Shown: positions 34,791 to 42,022 of the stretch, in pieces
Position numbering within the stretch: the first letter of the stretch is position 1
How the letters are laid out: the number at the start of each line of letters is the position of its first letter
Assembly (NCBI GenBank): GCA_018228685.1
Contig: CP073691.1
Location: 1,984,001-2,048,000, forward strand
DNA from: Clostridiaceae bacterium Marseille-Q4149
GTDB taxonomy: Bacteria; Bacillota; Clostridia; Oscillospirales; Oscillospiraceae
Reading direction: 5' to 3'
Length of the DNA: 64,000 nt
Made by a program: the position numbers and the translations under genes
The notes under the pieces: model-generated
Database searches by the model: none
Told to the model about the DNA's origin: nothing
The model's input: the letters and a program-made list of their open reading frames with translations, nothing else

Positions 34791-35234
34791 ATGGCATACA
34801 CATCCCGGGATATGCGCCGGTTTAACCATCTTTTGCAGGAGACCGACGCGGTTTATCATGAAATGGCCCAGCACTGGGGCCTTTCGGACAGCGTCATGGG
34901 GGTGCTGTATACCCTGTGCGACGCCGGAGGCCGGTGCCGCCTGCGGGACATCTGCTATTGGAGCGGCATGACCAAGCAGACCGTCAACTCCGCCCTGCGT
35001 CGGATGGAGGGAGACGGGCTGATCTATCTGGAGTCCGCGGGCCGGGGCAAGGACGTGTGCCTGACGCCGGAGGGGGAGGCCCTGGTCCAGCGGACCGCCC
35101 GGCGGGTGATCCAGGCGGAAAACCAGGTGTTCGCCGCCTGGCCCCAGGAGGATGTAGAGCAATATCTGGCGCTGACCCGGCGCTTTCAGGAGGCCCTGGC
35201 CCAGAAGGCCCGGGAAATCAAGGAGAAATCATGA
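34791..35234 (+). CDS. MarR-family regulator of the MATE gene
   Basis: 147-residue winged-helix protein, with HTH region CRLRDICYWSGMTKQTVNSA and wing YLESAGRGKDVCLTPEGEAL. ATG 34791 follows AAGGAGGGCGGCCCC. Its stop overlaps the MATE start (ATGA). Predicted autorepressor that senses a substrate of the pump. Confidence 0.9.
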   Translation: MAYTSRDMRRFNHLLQETDAVYHEMAQHWGLSDSVMGVLYTLCDAGGRCRLRDICYWSGMTKQTVNSALRRMEGDGLIYLESAGRGKDVCLTPEGEALVQRTARRVIQAENQVFAAWPQEDVEQYLALTRRFQEALAQKAREIKEKS

Positions 35235-36568
35235 GCAAAACACCCATCCAGCTTTCGGATCATTTCACCTGCCGCAAGCTGATCTGCTTTACCCTGCCAT
35301 CCATCACCATGATAATCTTCACCGCCATTTACGGCGTGGTGGACGGCTTCTTTGTGTCCAACTACGCCGGAAAGACCCCCTTTGCGGCGGTGAATCTCAT
35401 CATCCCGGTGCTGCTGATCCTGGGAAGCGTGGGCTTCATGTTCGGCACCGGCGGCGGCGCCCTGATCGCCAAGACCATGGGCCAGGGGGACCGCCAGCGG
35501 GCCAACAACATCTTTTCCCTGATCGTGTACGCCTCGGCGGCCTGCGGCGTGGTGCTGGCGGCCCTGGGCTTTCTGATCCTGCGCCCGGCGGCGGTGCTGA
35601 TGGGAGCCGAGGGGGAGCTGCTGGAGCAGGCCCTGATCTATGGCCGTATCAACCTCATCGCCCTGCCCTTCTATGTGCTGCAATATGAGTTCCAGTGCCT
35701 GTTTGCCACGGCGGAAAAGCCCCGGCTGGGCCTGTCTGTCACTGTGGCGGCGGGGGTTGCCAACATGGTGCTGGACGCCCTGTTTGTGGGGGTGTTCTCC
35801 TGGGGCGCGGCCGGTGCGGCGGCGGCCACGGCCATCAGCCAGTTCATCGGCGGCGTGGTGCCGCTGATCTACTTCGCCCGCCCCAACAGCAGTCTCCTGT
35901 GGCTGGGAAAGTGCCGCCTGGATCTGCGGGCCCTGGGAAAAACCTGCTCCAACGGCTCCTCGGAGTTTATGAGCAACGTGTCCATGTCCCTGGTGAGCAT
36001 GCTGTATAACGTCCAGCTGATGAAGTACGCCGGAGAGGACGGTGTCTCTGCCTACGGCGTGCTGATGTATGTGAGCATGGTGTTCCAGGCCATTTTCGTG
36101 GGCTATTCCGTGGGCGTGGCCCCCATTGAGTCCTATCACCTGGGGGCAGAGAACCGCCGGGAGCTGCGGGGCCTGCTGCGGCGCAGCCTGGGCCTGCTGG
36201 CCGTGTGCGCCGCGTGTATGTTCGCGGCGGGCCAGGTGCTGGCCGCTCCCCTGTCCCGGCTCTATGTGGGCTATGACCCGGGCCTGTTCGAGATGACGTC
36301 CCACGCCTTCGGCATCTTCTCCTTCTCGTTCCTGTTCTCGGGCTTCGCCATCTATGGCTCGTCCTTCTTCACGGCCCTGAACGACGGGCTGACCTCCGCC
36401 ATCATCGCCTTTCTGCGGACGCTGGTGTTCCAGGTGGGAGCGGTGCTGACCTTCCCGCTTCTGTGGAAGCTGGACGGCATCTGGCTTTCCATCGTGGCGG
36501 CGGAGGTCATGGCCGTGATCACCACGGCGATTTTCCTGGTGGTGGGGCGCAAGCGGTACGGGTATTGA
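35231..36568 (+). CDS. MATE-family efflux transporter
   Basis: 445-residue, twelve-helix antiporter of the MatE (DinF/NorM-like, MepA branch) family: SITMIIFTAIYGVVDGFFVSN near the N-terminus and GTGGGALIAKTMGQGD after helix two are typical. It probably exports cationic drugs or metabolites with Na+ or H+. Coupled to the MarR gene directly upstream. Confidence 0.9.
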   Translation: MSKTPIQLSDHFTCRKLICFTLPSITMIIFTAIYGVVDGFFVSNYAGKTPFAAVNLIIPVLLILGSVGFMFGTGGGALIAKTMGQGDRQRANNIFSLIVYASAACGVVLAALGFLILRPAAVLMGAEGELLEQALIYGRINLIALPFYVLQYEFQCLFATAEKPRLGLSVTVAAGVANMVLDALFVGVFSWGAAGAAAATAISQFIGGVVPLIYFARPNSSLLWLGKCRLDLRALGKTCSNGSSEFMSNVSMSLVSMLYNVQLMKYAGEDGVSAYGVLMYVSMVFQAIFVGYSVGVAPIESYHLGAENRRELRGLLRRSLGLLAVCAACMFAAGQVLAAPLSRLYVGYDPGLFEMTSHAFGIFSFSFLFSGFAIYGSSFFTALNDGLTSAIIAFLRTLVFQVGAVLTFPLLWKLDGIWLSIVAAEVMAVITTAIFLVVGRKRYGY

Positions 36569-36608
36569 AGCCCCACCAGAAAAAAACCAAAAAATTTCAA
36601 AAAAATGC

Positions 36609-36637
36609 TTGCAATCCCCGGATGAATGTGGTATATT
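36609..36637 (+). promoter_or_regulatory. tRNA-Pro promoter
   Basis: TTGCAA (36609-36614), 17-base spacer, TATATT (36632-36637), 33 bp before the tRNA. Confidence 0.75.
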
Positions 36638-36670
36638 AATCAAGCTGACATGAGTGATTCAGCCAGCTAT

Positions 36671-36747
36671 CCGGGTGTGGCGAAGTTTGGTATCGCGCTT
36701 GAATGGGGTTCAAGAGGCCTTGAGTTCGAATCTCAACACTCGGACCA
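36671..36747 (+). tRNA. tRNA-Pro (anticodon GGG), integration target
   Basis: Acceptor CCGGGTG/CACTCGG with one G-T pair and encoded ACCA end; anticodon stem CTTGA/TCAAG with loop ATGGGGT, giving GGG with G37; T arm TTGAG/CTCAA around TTCGAAT. The 3' 46 bases are part of the attachment-site repeat, so the tRNA is rebuilt intact on this side of the inserted element. Confidence 0.93.
36702..36747 (+). repeat. Attachment site attL (46-bp direct repeat)
   Basis: Identical over 46 bases to 40027-40072; covers the anticodon-loop to CCA end of tRNA-Pro. Confidence 0.92.
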
Positions 36748-36750
36748 CGA

Positions 36751-36790
36751 AGAAGTCCTGAAACCGTAAGGTTTCGGGACTTCTTTTTTG
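36751..36790 (+). terminator. Element-borne terminator behind tRNA-Pro
   Basis: AGAAGTCCTGAAACC pairs with GGTTTCGGGACTTCT (one G-T), then TTTTTT. It replaces the chromosomal tRNA terminator, now at 40104. Confidence 0.88.
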
Positions 36791-36831
36791 CTTTCGCGGG
36801 GGACCTTACCCGGCGGGTTTCTAACACTTTT

Positions 36832-37983
36832 CTAACACTTGCCGGACAGCAGAGAGGACATTTCCTGGGCGATGGACTGCTTGCGGGCCATGTCCAGGTG
36901 ACCATAGACATTGGCGGTCATCTTGATATCACTGTGGCCCAGCCACTCCTGCACGTCCTTGAGCGTAAAGCCATTGCTCAGCAGAATGCTGGCACAGCTA
37001 TGCCGCAGTTCGTGGAAGCGGATGCGGGGCAGGCCGTTCTTCTGGAGCAGGCGGGCAAAATGATGGGTGATATAGTCCGGAGGAAACGGACGGCCATCCG
37101 GCCATTTGAACACATACGGGTTCTCCTGGTATGCCTTGCCGAACAAGCGCCGGTTCGTGCGCTGATCAGACAGGGCCTGCAGGAAAATGGCCCGGGCTTC
37201 CGGAAGCAGCGGGAAAGAGCGGTAACTGCTGGCGTTCTTGGTCTTATCCTTTTCCACCGGCTTGGTCACCTTGCTGACGGTGTGCCGAATCGTCAGGGTG
37301 CCGGACTCAAAGTCGATGCTGTCCCATTGCAGGCCCAGCAGTTCACTGCGGCGCAGGCCGTAAATAGCCGTGATTTTCACCAGCGGGAACAGTGGATCGT
37401 CCCGGATGCTGTCCAGGAGCGTCTGCACCTGTTCCGCCGTGTAGAAATGCGCTTCATGCCGTGGGACGCTGGGCAGGTCGATATACTCGCAGGGATTGGC
37501 GGACAGCAGACCGGCCTTAACGGCTTCCGTCAGCGCCTGATACAGAATGTTCTTGTGCAGGCGGAGACTGCGGGGAGACAGGCCGCCTTTGCCGTCCTTG
37601 CGCCCATGGGCGGCCTTTTCGTCCATGTAATCCTGCAGAAGCTGGCGGGTCACCTGCTGCAGCTTCAGGCCGCTGGCATCAAAATACGGAAGAATGTGAC
37701 TGTTGGCCAGACTTTCATAGCCCTGATAGGTCACCTCATCCACCCGGCGCTTTACCTGGGCCAGCCAGGTGCGGATAAAGTCGGCAAAGGACACATCGCT
37801 GGGAATGATACCCTGCTGCCGTTCATATGCCTGGATCGTCTGGCGGAGCAGTTGTTCCGCCCGGCGCTTGTTGCCCTTTACCGGCAGGTCCGTTCTGATC
37901 CATTTCTGCCGCCGTTTACCGCTTGCGTAGCTGTTGAGAACGATATAGTACTTGTTATCTTTGATTTGCAGACTTCCTGTCAT
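36832..37983 (-). CDS. int: Tyrosine-type site-specific integrase
   Basis: 383-residue phage-type integrase: N-terminal AP2-like arm-binding domain (KDNKYYIVLNSYASGKRRQKW), SAM-like core-binding domain (about 65-170), catalytic domain with Arg in IYGLRRSELLGL, HELRHSCASILLSNG (HxxR) and WLGHSDIKMTANVYGH (H and nucleophile Tyr). Start at 37983 fits GGAAAGGAGCTATT. It sits beside attL as expected for a tRNA-targeting element and catalyses integration and excision at tRNA-Pro. Confidence 0.95.
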   Translation of the reverse strand: MTGSLQIKDNKYYIVLNSYASGKRRQKWIRTDLPVKGNKRRAEQLLRQTIQAYERQQGIIPSDVSFADFIRTWLAQVKRRVDEVTYQGYESLANSHILPYFDASGLKLQQVTRQLLQDYMDEKAAHGRKDGKGGLSPRSLRLHKNILYQALTEAVKAGLLSANPCEYIDLPSVPRHEAHFYTAEQVQTLLDSIRDDPLFPLVKITAIYGLRRSELLGLQWDSIDFESGTLTIRHTVSKVTKPVEKDKTKNASSYRSFPLLPEARAIFLQALSDQRTNRRLFGKAYQENPYVFKWPDGRPFPPDYITHHFARLLQKNGLPRIRFHELRHSCASILLSNGFTLKDVQEWLGHSDIKMTANVYGHLDMARKQSIAQEMSSLLSGKC

Positions 37984-38019
37984 AATAGCTCCTTTCCGGA
38001 CAGTTAGATTTGTCTGCTG

Positions 38020-38214
38020 TCATGGGTTTGCTACCGTGTAGCGCGCCGACTGGACAAAATCCACCAGGCACGCCTTGGGAATAAGCATTTTTCGGCCGAT
38101 ATACTTGCAGCCCAGCCGCTTTTCGTGAATCAGCCGGTATACGCTGGCTTTGCCGATGCCCAGGGCACGGGCCACCTCGGCAGGGGTCATCACATCGGGA
38201 TAGTCCTTGAACAA
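38020..38214 (-). CDS. xis: Excisionase-like helix-turn-helix protein
   Basis: 64 residues of the MerR-like HTH_17/excisionase type: VMTPAEVARALGIGKASVYR followed by a wing KYIGRKMLIPKACL. Start is TTG 38214 after a GGGGGGCTGTGC site. Its place between rep and int suits a recombination-directionality factor; it could also regulate int. Confidence 0.8.
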   Translation of the reverse strand: MFKDYPDVMTPAEVARALGIGKASVYRLIHEKRLGCKYIGRKMLIPKACLVDFVQSARYTVANP

Positions 38215-38226
38215 GCACAGCCCCCC

Positions 38227-39156
38227 TTAAAACGGCTCATCGCCGCTGTCAGCCTGCATTTCCAGGGCGCCCTGATTGATGCGGCGGCAGAAAGCTCGAT
38301 AGGTTTCCGGTTCCGTTACCTGCACATTGGGGTACTGATCCGACAGCGGAATATTGCTGACCAGAAACACCTTGGTAAAGCAGGCCACCTTGTTGCTGTA
38401 GCGGCAAGGCAGCATCAAGGGATAGCCGTCCAGAAACTTGAGCATATCCGCGATGGGCAGACTGCTGCGAAACTCGTCAAACAGGATAACATCCTGACCC
38501 CGATAGTCATCAAAGGGATGGGCGTAATTGGTAACATGGAAAACATTTTCATAGCCGTACAGCTCCATGATGCTCCGGGTTTTGCCGACTCCGGTTTTGC
38601 CCCACAGATAGGTTACCTGCAGGTCCCTCCATTGACTGCGGAACCTGTTTTCCAGCAGTGTCTGCCGGGCGGCTTCAATATGCTGTAGCCGATTCATGGC
38701 GGAGGGGAACTGCATCAGAATTTCCGCATTGGAAGCGCCGGAAGAAATCATTTCCAGGATTTCAGAGCTGACAGACTGCCGTTTATCACGTTCCGGAGGA
38801 AGGTCGCCGCTTTCCTCGAAGGTTTCCGGAAGGTTGGTTTCATGCTTGCCGTCATCCAGCCATCGACCCTCCTTGCGGATATAATCGCGGTTGGCCTGAT
38901 GGCTTCCCTTTGCCATCTCAATGTGAGCGCCCATGAAGCGATTTTGCAGGGTGGTGAACAGAATCGCGTTGGGGGAATATAGATACAAATGCGTGTGAGG
39001 CGTACCCTGCTCGCCTACCTCATCACACATACACCAGTATTGAATACCGGGAAAGCTGGCCAGTGTTGTGCGGATAACCTCGTGAGTAAATCCGTGGTCA
39101 ACAGGGTTATTGAAGGTCAGCTGATACTTTCGGGCTTTCGTTTTCTGTGTGCACAT
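38227..39156 (-). CDS. rep: CRESS-DNA-type replication initiator (HUH endonuclease + SF3 helicase)
   Basis: 309 residues. HUH domain: motif I YQLTFNNP (11-18), motif II TPHTHLYLY with the H54-x-H56 metal pair, motif III DYIRK with nucleophile Y92. SF3 helicase: Walker A GKTGVGKT (186-193), Walker B VILFDEF (223-229) and motif C LVSNIPLSDQYP. This order is that of circovirus-like Reps and of the bacterial pCRESS plasmids. It nicks the origin and unwinds for rolling-circle replication. ATG 39156 is preferred over upstream TTG 39183, which lies close to the origin stem; the true start is uncertain. Confidence 0.88.
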   Translation of the reverse strand: MCTQKTKARKYQLTFNNPVDHGFTHEVIRTTLASFPGIQYWCMCDEVGEQGTPHTHLYLYSPNAILFTTLQNRFMGAHIEMAKGSHQANRDYIRKEGRWLDDGKHETNLPETFEESGDLPPERDKRQSVSSEILEMISSGASNAEILMQFPSAMNRLQHIEAARQTLLENRFRSQWRDLQVTYLWGKTGVGKTRSIMELYGYENVFHVTNYAHPFDDYRGQDVILFDEFRSSLPIADMLKFLDGYPLMLPCRYSNKVACFTKVFLVSNIPLSDQYPNVQVTEPETYRAFCRRINQGALEMQADSGDEPF

Positions 39157-39190
39157 CCTTTCATAAAATATTTCATTACACAAAACACAC

Positions 39191-39225
39191 GGTTACCAAA
39201 GGGTAATACTATGCCTTTGGTAACC
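39191..39225 (-). other. Rolling-circle origin stem-loop with CRESS nonanucleotide
   Basis: Perfect 11-bp inverted arms GGTTACCAAAG (39191-39201) and CTTTGGTAACC (39215-39225) enclose a 13-base loop. On the rep strand the loop reads GCATAGTATTACC, containing TAGTATTAC at 39211-39203, which fits the NANTATTAC consensus cut by CRESS Reps between T7 and A8. It lies directly upstream of rep. Confidence 0.87.
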
Positions 39226-39231
39226 AAAGAC

Positions 39232-39385
39232 GGGAGATCCAGCGGGCACTGGAAGCGGTTCGGTCAACGGGACATTTCTGCAGCAAGGCCATCGGAATGG
39301 AATCGCGTGCTTGATTTGATATCCGGGAGATTCAGCGGGCACCGGAAGTCATTTGCAAGACGGAAACTGTAGCAGCAAGGCCACG
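39232..39385. repeat. Imperfect direct repeats beside the origin
   Basis: GGGAGATCCAGCGGGCACTG (39232-39251) recurs as GGGAGATTCAGCGGGCACCG (39325-39344), and each is followed about 49 bases later by GCAGCAAGGCCA. They may be Rep or copy-control binding sites. The 39386-39456 stretch has a GATGCGAG/CTCTCGCATT hairpin and no ORF. Confidence 0.65.
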
Positions 39386-39456
39386 GGGGAGCATGGATGC
39401 GAGCCGCATTGCGGCTGACGCCGCAAGTTGCTCTCGCATTTCCTTGCGGGGAGCTG

Positions 39457-39711
39457 TTACTCCTCTTTTGACAGTTTCGTTTTTATTTCGGACAGGCCAT
39501 CCCGGGACAGTTCCATAATCTGATCCACGGAGAGGCTGTTCAGAAGCCGCAGCATAGTTTGTGACTGTTCCAGGCCGTTGAGCTGTTGTACGATCAATTG
39601 CAGGCAGGCGCTGGCATCATTGGTAACGCCCTGGCGTTGCTTATACTCCTGTATTCTCTGGTACAGGTCGTCCGGAATGGTAAGATTGACGCGTTTTTTA
39701 TCTGACGGCAT
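39457..39711 (-). CDS. Ribbon-helix-helix-like protein (copy-control or repressor candidate)
   Basis: 84 residues. The start KRVNLTIPDDLYQRIQEYKQ has the beta-strand-helix pattern of Arc/CopG DNA-binding proteins; the rest is helical and glutamine-rich. First gene of the leftward element transcript, with a strong start at 39711 (AAGGAGGTACGACCT). CopG-like proteins often limit plasmid copy number, which suits a role over rep; this is inference. Confidence 0.75.
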   Translation of the reverse strand: MPSDKKRVNLTIPDDLYQRIQEYKQRQGVTNDASACLQLIVQQLNGLEQSQTMLRLLNSLSVDQIMELSRDGLSEIKTKLSKEE

Positions 39712-39745
39712 AGGTCGTACCTCCTTGCGTTAAATTCTGGAATTG

Positions 39746-39774
39746 ATTCTACAGCATGTCACAAGGAATGTCAA
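39746..39774 (-). promoter_or_regulatory. Promoter of the CRESS element operon
   Basis: TTGACA (39774-39769), 17-base spacer, TAGAAT (39751-39746) on the minus strand, with an imperfect GGAGTA/TACTCC repeat just upstream. A perfect AAGCCGCCTG/CAGGCGGCTT hairpin lies at 39807-39840. Confidence 0.8.
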
Positions 39775-40026
39775 GGAGTACTTTGGAGTTACTCCACATA
39801 TGGAATAAGCCGCCTGTTCCGTTTTGGAAGCAGGCGGCTTGTACAAAATTCATGACAGCAGATTTCTTCTAACAGTTTTCTAACACTTTTTTGATTTCCT
39901 TGTTTTTCGGTGGCCGGGCGCTGCAATATGCATCATGCAGCGCCCGGCCCAAACCCGCTGCAAATACAGGCAACTCCGTGATATACGGCGAGTCGGTCTG
40001 ACTTTATATGAAACATACTTGAAAGC

Positions 40027-40072
40027 AATGGGGTTCAAGAGGCCTTGAGTTCGAATCTCAACACTCGGACCA
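40027..40072 (+). repeat. Attachment site attR (partial tRNA-Pro copy)
   Basis: Identical to 36702-36747; carries the tRNA 3' half only, so it is not a functional tRNA. The chromosomal sequence downstream of the original tRNA resumes here. Confidence 0.92.
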
Positions 40073-40103
40073 TAATGTGGAGACAAAAAAGATGTCTCCT
40101 GCG

Positions 40104-40130
40104 AAAAGCCCGAATATATCGGGCTTTTTT
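40104..40130 (+). terminator. Original tRNA-Pro terminator
   Basis: AAAAGCCCGA/TCGGGCTTTT stem with a TTTTTT run, displaced from its tRNA by the element. Confidence 0.8.
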
Positions 40131-40137
40131 GCTACCT

Positions 40138-40186
40138 AAACGGCGATTTTTCTCTGTGCCAAAACACAGATGTAAAATCGCCGTTT
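40138..40186. other. Long interrupted hairpin
   Basis: Arms AAACGGCGATTTT (40138-40150) and AAAATCGCCGTTT (40174-40186) are perfect; an inner TCTGTG/CACAGA stem tops them. TTTT follows within the right arm. It may be a second terminator or a short palindromic insertion. Confidence 0.6.
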
Positions 40187-40236
40187 TCCCTTTGTGGATA
40201 GACTTGAACTCCCGAAAAGTAAATATCAGATACACA

Positions 40237-40271
40237 GGCAGATAGAAATCAAAAATCTATCTGCCTTTTTT
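40237..40271 (+). terminator. Terminator or attenuator before the ICE remnant
   Basis: GGCAGATAGA (40237-40246) pairs with TCTATCTGCC (40256-40265), then TTTTTT. Confidence 0.8.
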
Positions 40272-40298
40272 ATTACCTTCATAAAGGAGAAGACAGAT

Positions 40299-41597
40299 AT
40301 GCTACAGAAAGAATTAGCCAAACGCCTCAAATCTCGGTACGATACCAAAATGGACGGTGACGGTTGGCTGGCGGTGTCCTCGGATGGGATGCCGCTGTGC
40401 CGGGTGAAGTACAACGGGAACTGCATCGTCAACGACAACCCCTACCTCTCGGAGGAATACCTCGGCAAAATCGCTGAAGTTCAAAATGAGCTGCTCACCG
40501 TAAAGGACTATGTCGCTCTTTACGAACACGCGCAGCAGATGAAGGCGGCGGATGTTTCGGAATACCGACAGCTTGCCTCCTTCGGAGATACGGTGTTGGC
40601 GGCGACCTACAGCGAAAAGAACGGCTTTATGTTCTGCACATGGAAGCAGAATACAGACGGCAACTCGGTGTTTTGGGGAGATTACTCGCCGAACTATGAA
40701 TCTGTCATGTCCACGGTACTTTCTCGTCTCAATGCATTTCTGGACTCGGAACTGGAGCAGGTGCTTTGCTTCGACAGCGCCATCGATGCAGAGAAGTTTG
40801 CTTCTGAAAAGTCTGCCATCTTTCTTATTCTTCCGGAGGAGGACACCACCAAAAACTTCATGGCGGGCTTGATGATTCAAAATCTGAGCCGTGAACTGTT
40901 TGCTGTGGCGGATGAAAACGGAGGGAAGCTGCAAAACCGTGCGGTACTGTATTGTGATGAGTTCGGCACTATGCCTCCCTTCGATGTCCTCCCACTGTTC
41001 TCAGCAGGCCGTTCCCGCCGCCTGACGCTGGTGCCGATTATTCAGTCCTTAGCGCAGCTTGAAAAAAACTACGGAAAAGAAGGAAGCGAAATTATTCAGG
41101 ACAACTGCCAGGACACCATCTTCGGCGGCTTCGCACCCAACAGCCAGACGGCAGAGGTGCTGTCCAAGGCGCTCGGAAACCGCACCGTTCTGTCTGGATC
41201 GGTGAGCCGTGGGAAGAACGACCCCAGCCAGAGTCTGCAAATGATGGAGCGTCCACTGCTGACGCCAGATGAGCTGAAGTCTATTCCCAAGGGGAATTTT
41301 ATTGTCCAAAAGACGGGACAGCATCCCATGCGTACCCGCCTGCGGCTTTTTCTGGAATGGGGTATCACCTTCGAGAAACCTTATATCGTGCCGGAGCGGG
41401 CAGATCGTGCGGTAGCCTATGCCAACCGTGAGGATCTGGAGCGTAACCTCCCGCAGTCAAATAAGGCGGAAAATGCGGATATGCGTGGAGCCTATGCCGT
41501 TTCCGGACGCGGCGGCATTGCCCATGAGCCTGCTGTAGATAAGCCTCGGCGCAGGGGCGGAAAGCAAATGAAAACCTATGGCGAGGAGGATCTATGA
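40299..41597 (+). CDS. In-frame chimera: ICE protein N-terminus fused to VirD4/TraG coupling-protein C-terminus
   Basis: 432 residues. About 1-133 (MLQKELAKRLKSRYDTKMDG...) is a small domain I cannot name, common in ICE cargo as far as I recall. From about 134 (VMSTVLSRLNAFLDSELEQV) it is the C-terminal half of a Tn1549-type type IV coupling protein: Walker B-like VLYCDEFGTMPP near 220, PIIQSLAQLEKNYGKEGSEI, SVSRGKNDPSQSLQM. Walker A and the membrane anchor are missing, so it cannot be a working coupling ATPase. AAAGGAGAAGACAGAT precedes the ATG. It is a deletion scar of an integrative conjugative element that stayed in frame. Confidence 0.85.
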   Translation: MLQKELAKRLKSRYDTKMDGDGWLAVSSDGMPLCRVKYNGNCIVNDNPYLSEEYLGKIAEVQNELLTVKDYVALYEHAQQMKAADVSEYRQLASFGDTVLAATYSEKNGFMFCTWKQNTDGNSVFWGDYSPNYESVMSTVLSRLNAFLDSELEQVLCFDSAIDAEKFASEKSAIFLILPEEDTTKNFMAGLMIQNLSRELFAVADENGGKLQNRAVLYCDEFGTMPPFDVLPLFSAGRSRRLTLVPIIQSLAQLEKNYGKEGSEIIQDNCQDTIFGGFAPNSQTAEVLSKALGNRTVLSGSVSRGKNDPSQSLQMMERPLLTPDELKSIPKGNFIVQKTGQHPMRTRLRLFLEWGITFEKPYIVPERADRAVAYANREDLERNLPQSNKAENADMRGAYAVSGRGGIAHEPAVDKPRRRGGKQMKTYGEEDL

Positions 41598-41851
41598 GTT
41601 ACTTCGGAACAATTTATGCCGACACCGAACTGCCCTCCAGAGCGAGGGCAGTTTATATGTATCTGCGTGACCGTGCAGACAGCGAGGGAAAATGCTGGCC
41701 AGGAATCAAGACGATTGCGTCCGACATGCGATTGTCACGCTCCACGGTCAAACGGGCTTTGACGGATCTGGAGCAGCATGGATACCTGCAAAAGATCCCA
41801 CGCTACCGTGACAATGGGAGCAGCACATCCAACCTGTATTCCGTGCAGTAA
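41594..41851 (+). CDS. Winged-helix protein of ICE type
   Basis: 85 residues: LPSRARAVYMYLRDRADSEG, then KTIASDMRLSRSTVKRALTD, a helix-turn-helix of the kind next to coupling-protein genes in Tn1549-like elements. ATG overlaps the chimera stop (ATGA). Probably a transcription regulator of the element, perhaps truncated at the C-terminus. Confidence 0.75.
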   Translation: MSYFGTIYADTELPSRARAVYMYLRDRADSEGKCWPGIKTIASDMRLSRSTVKRALTDLEQHGYLQKIPRYRDNGSSTSNLYSVQ

Positions 41852-41863
41852 GTCCGTAAAAAA

Positions 41864-41893
41864 GCGCAGTCCTCCGCCAAGGGAGGACTGCGC
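41864..41893 (-). terminator. Terminator at the end of the leftward transport operon
   Basis: GCGCAGTCCTCC/GGAGGACTGCGC stem; the T-run is on the minus strand (TTTTTTAC), so it mainly stops leftward transcripts. Confidence 0.8.
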
Positions 41894-41919
41894 CCATTTG
41901 CTGAACCCAGGGGAGGTTC

Positions 41920-41961
41920 ATGATGGACCTCCCAGAAGGACTCACTCTATCGGAGATTTAA
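41920..41961 (+). pseudogene. 13-codon start of a truncated ICE gene
   Basis: GGGGAGGTTC followed by an ORF reading MMDLPEGLTLSEI and stop. Good ribosome site but no body; probably the N-terminus of a lost ICE gene. Confidence 0.35.
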
Positions 41962-42022
41962 CACAGAGAAAGAAACAAGCGTCACTTCCAGAATTGCTCT
42001 AAAACCCTCTATGATATGCAAA

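Larger units (their letters stand above)
36702..40072. mobile_element. Integrated CRESS-Rep replicon (integrative plasmid) in tRNA-Pro
   Basis: A 3.3-kb element between perfect 46-bp repeats. Contents from left: attL in tRNA-Pro, tyrosine integrase, excisionase-like HTH protein, CRESS-type Rep, stem-loop origin, direct repeats, ribbon-helix-helix protein, attR. All genes face left and share a promoter at 39.75 kb. No capsid, relaxase or conjugation gene is seen. TTTCTAACACTT-type repeats near both ends (36818-36840, 39870-39890) may be integrase arm sites. It should excise as a circle of about 3325 bp and replicate by rolling circle. Confidence 0.88.

Noticed and set aside
36636..36911. Minus-strand ORF over tRNA-Pro
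   Set aside because: It is antisense to the tRNA and its terminator.
39880..40086. Small minus-strand protein reading GPSVEIRTQGLLNP
   Set aside because: This is the antisense translation of the tRNA 3' end in attR; the same peptide appears opposite the real tRNA at 36.7 kb. Such ORFs are a common false annotation.
40194..40298. Earlier start for the coupling-protein chimera
   Set aside because: It would read through a terminator hairpin; ATG 40299 has a good ribosome site.
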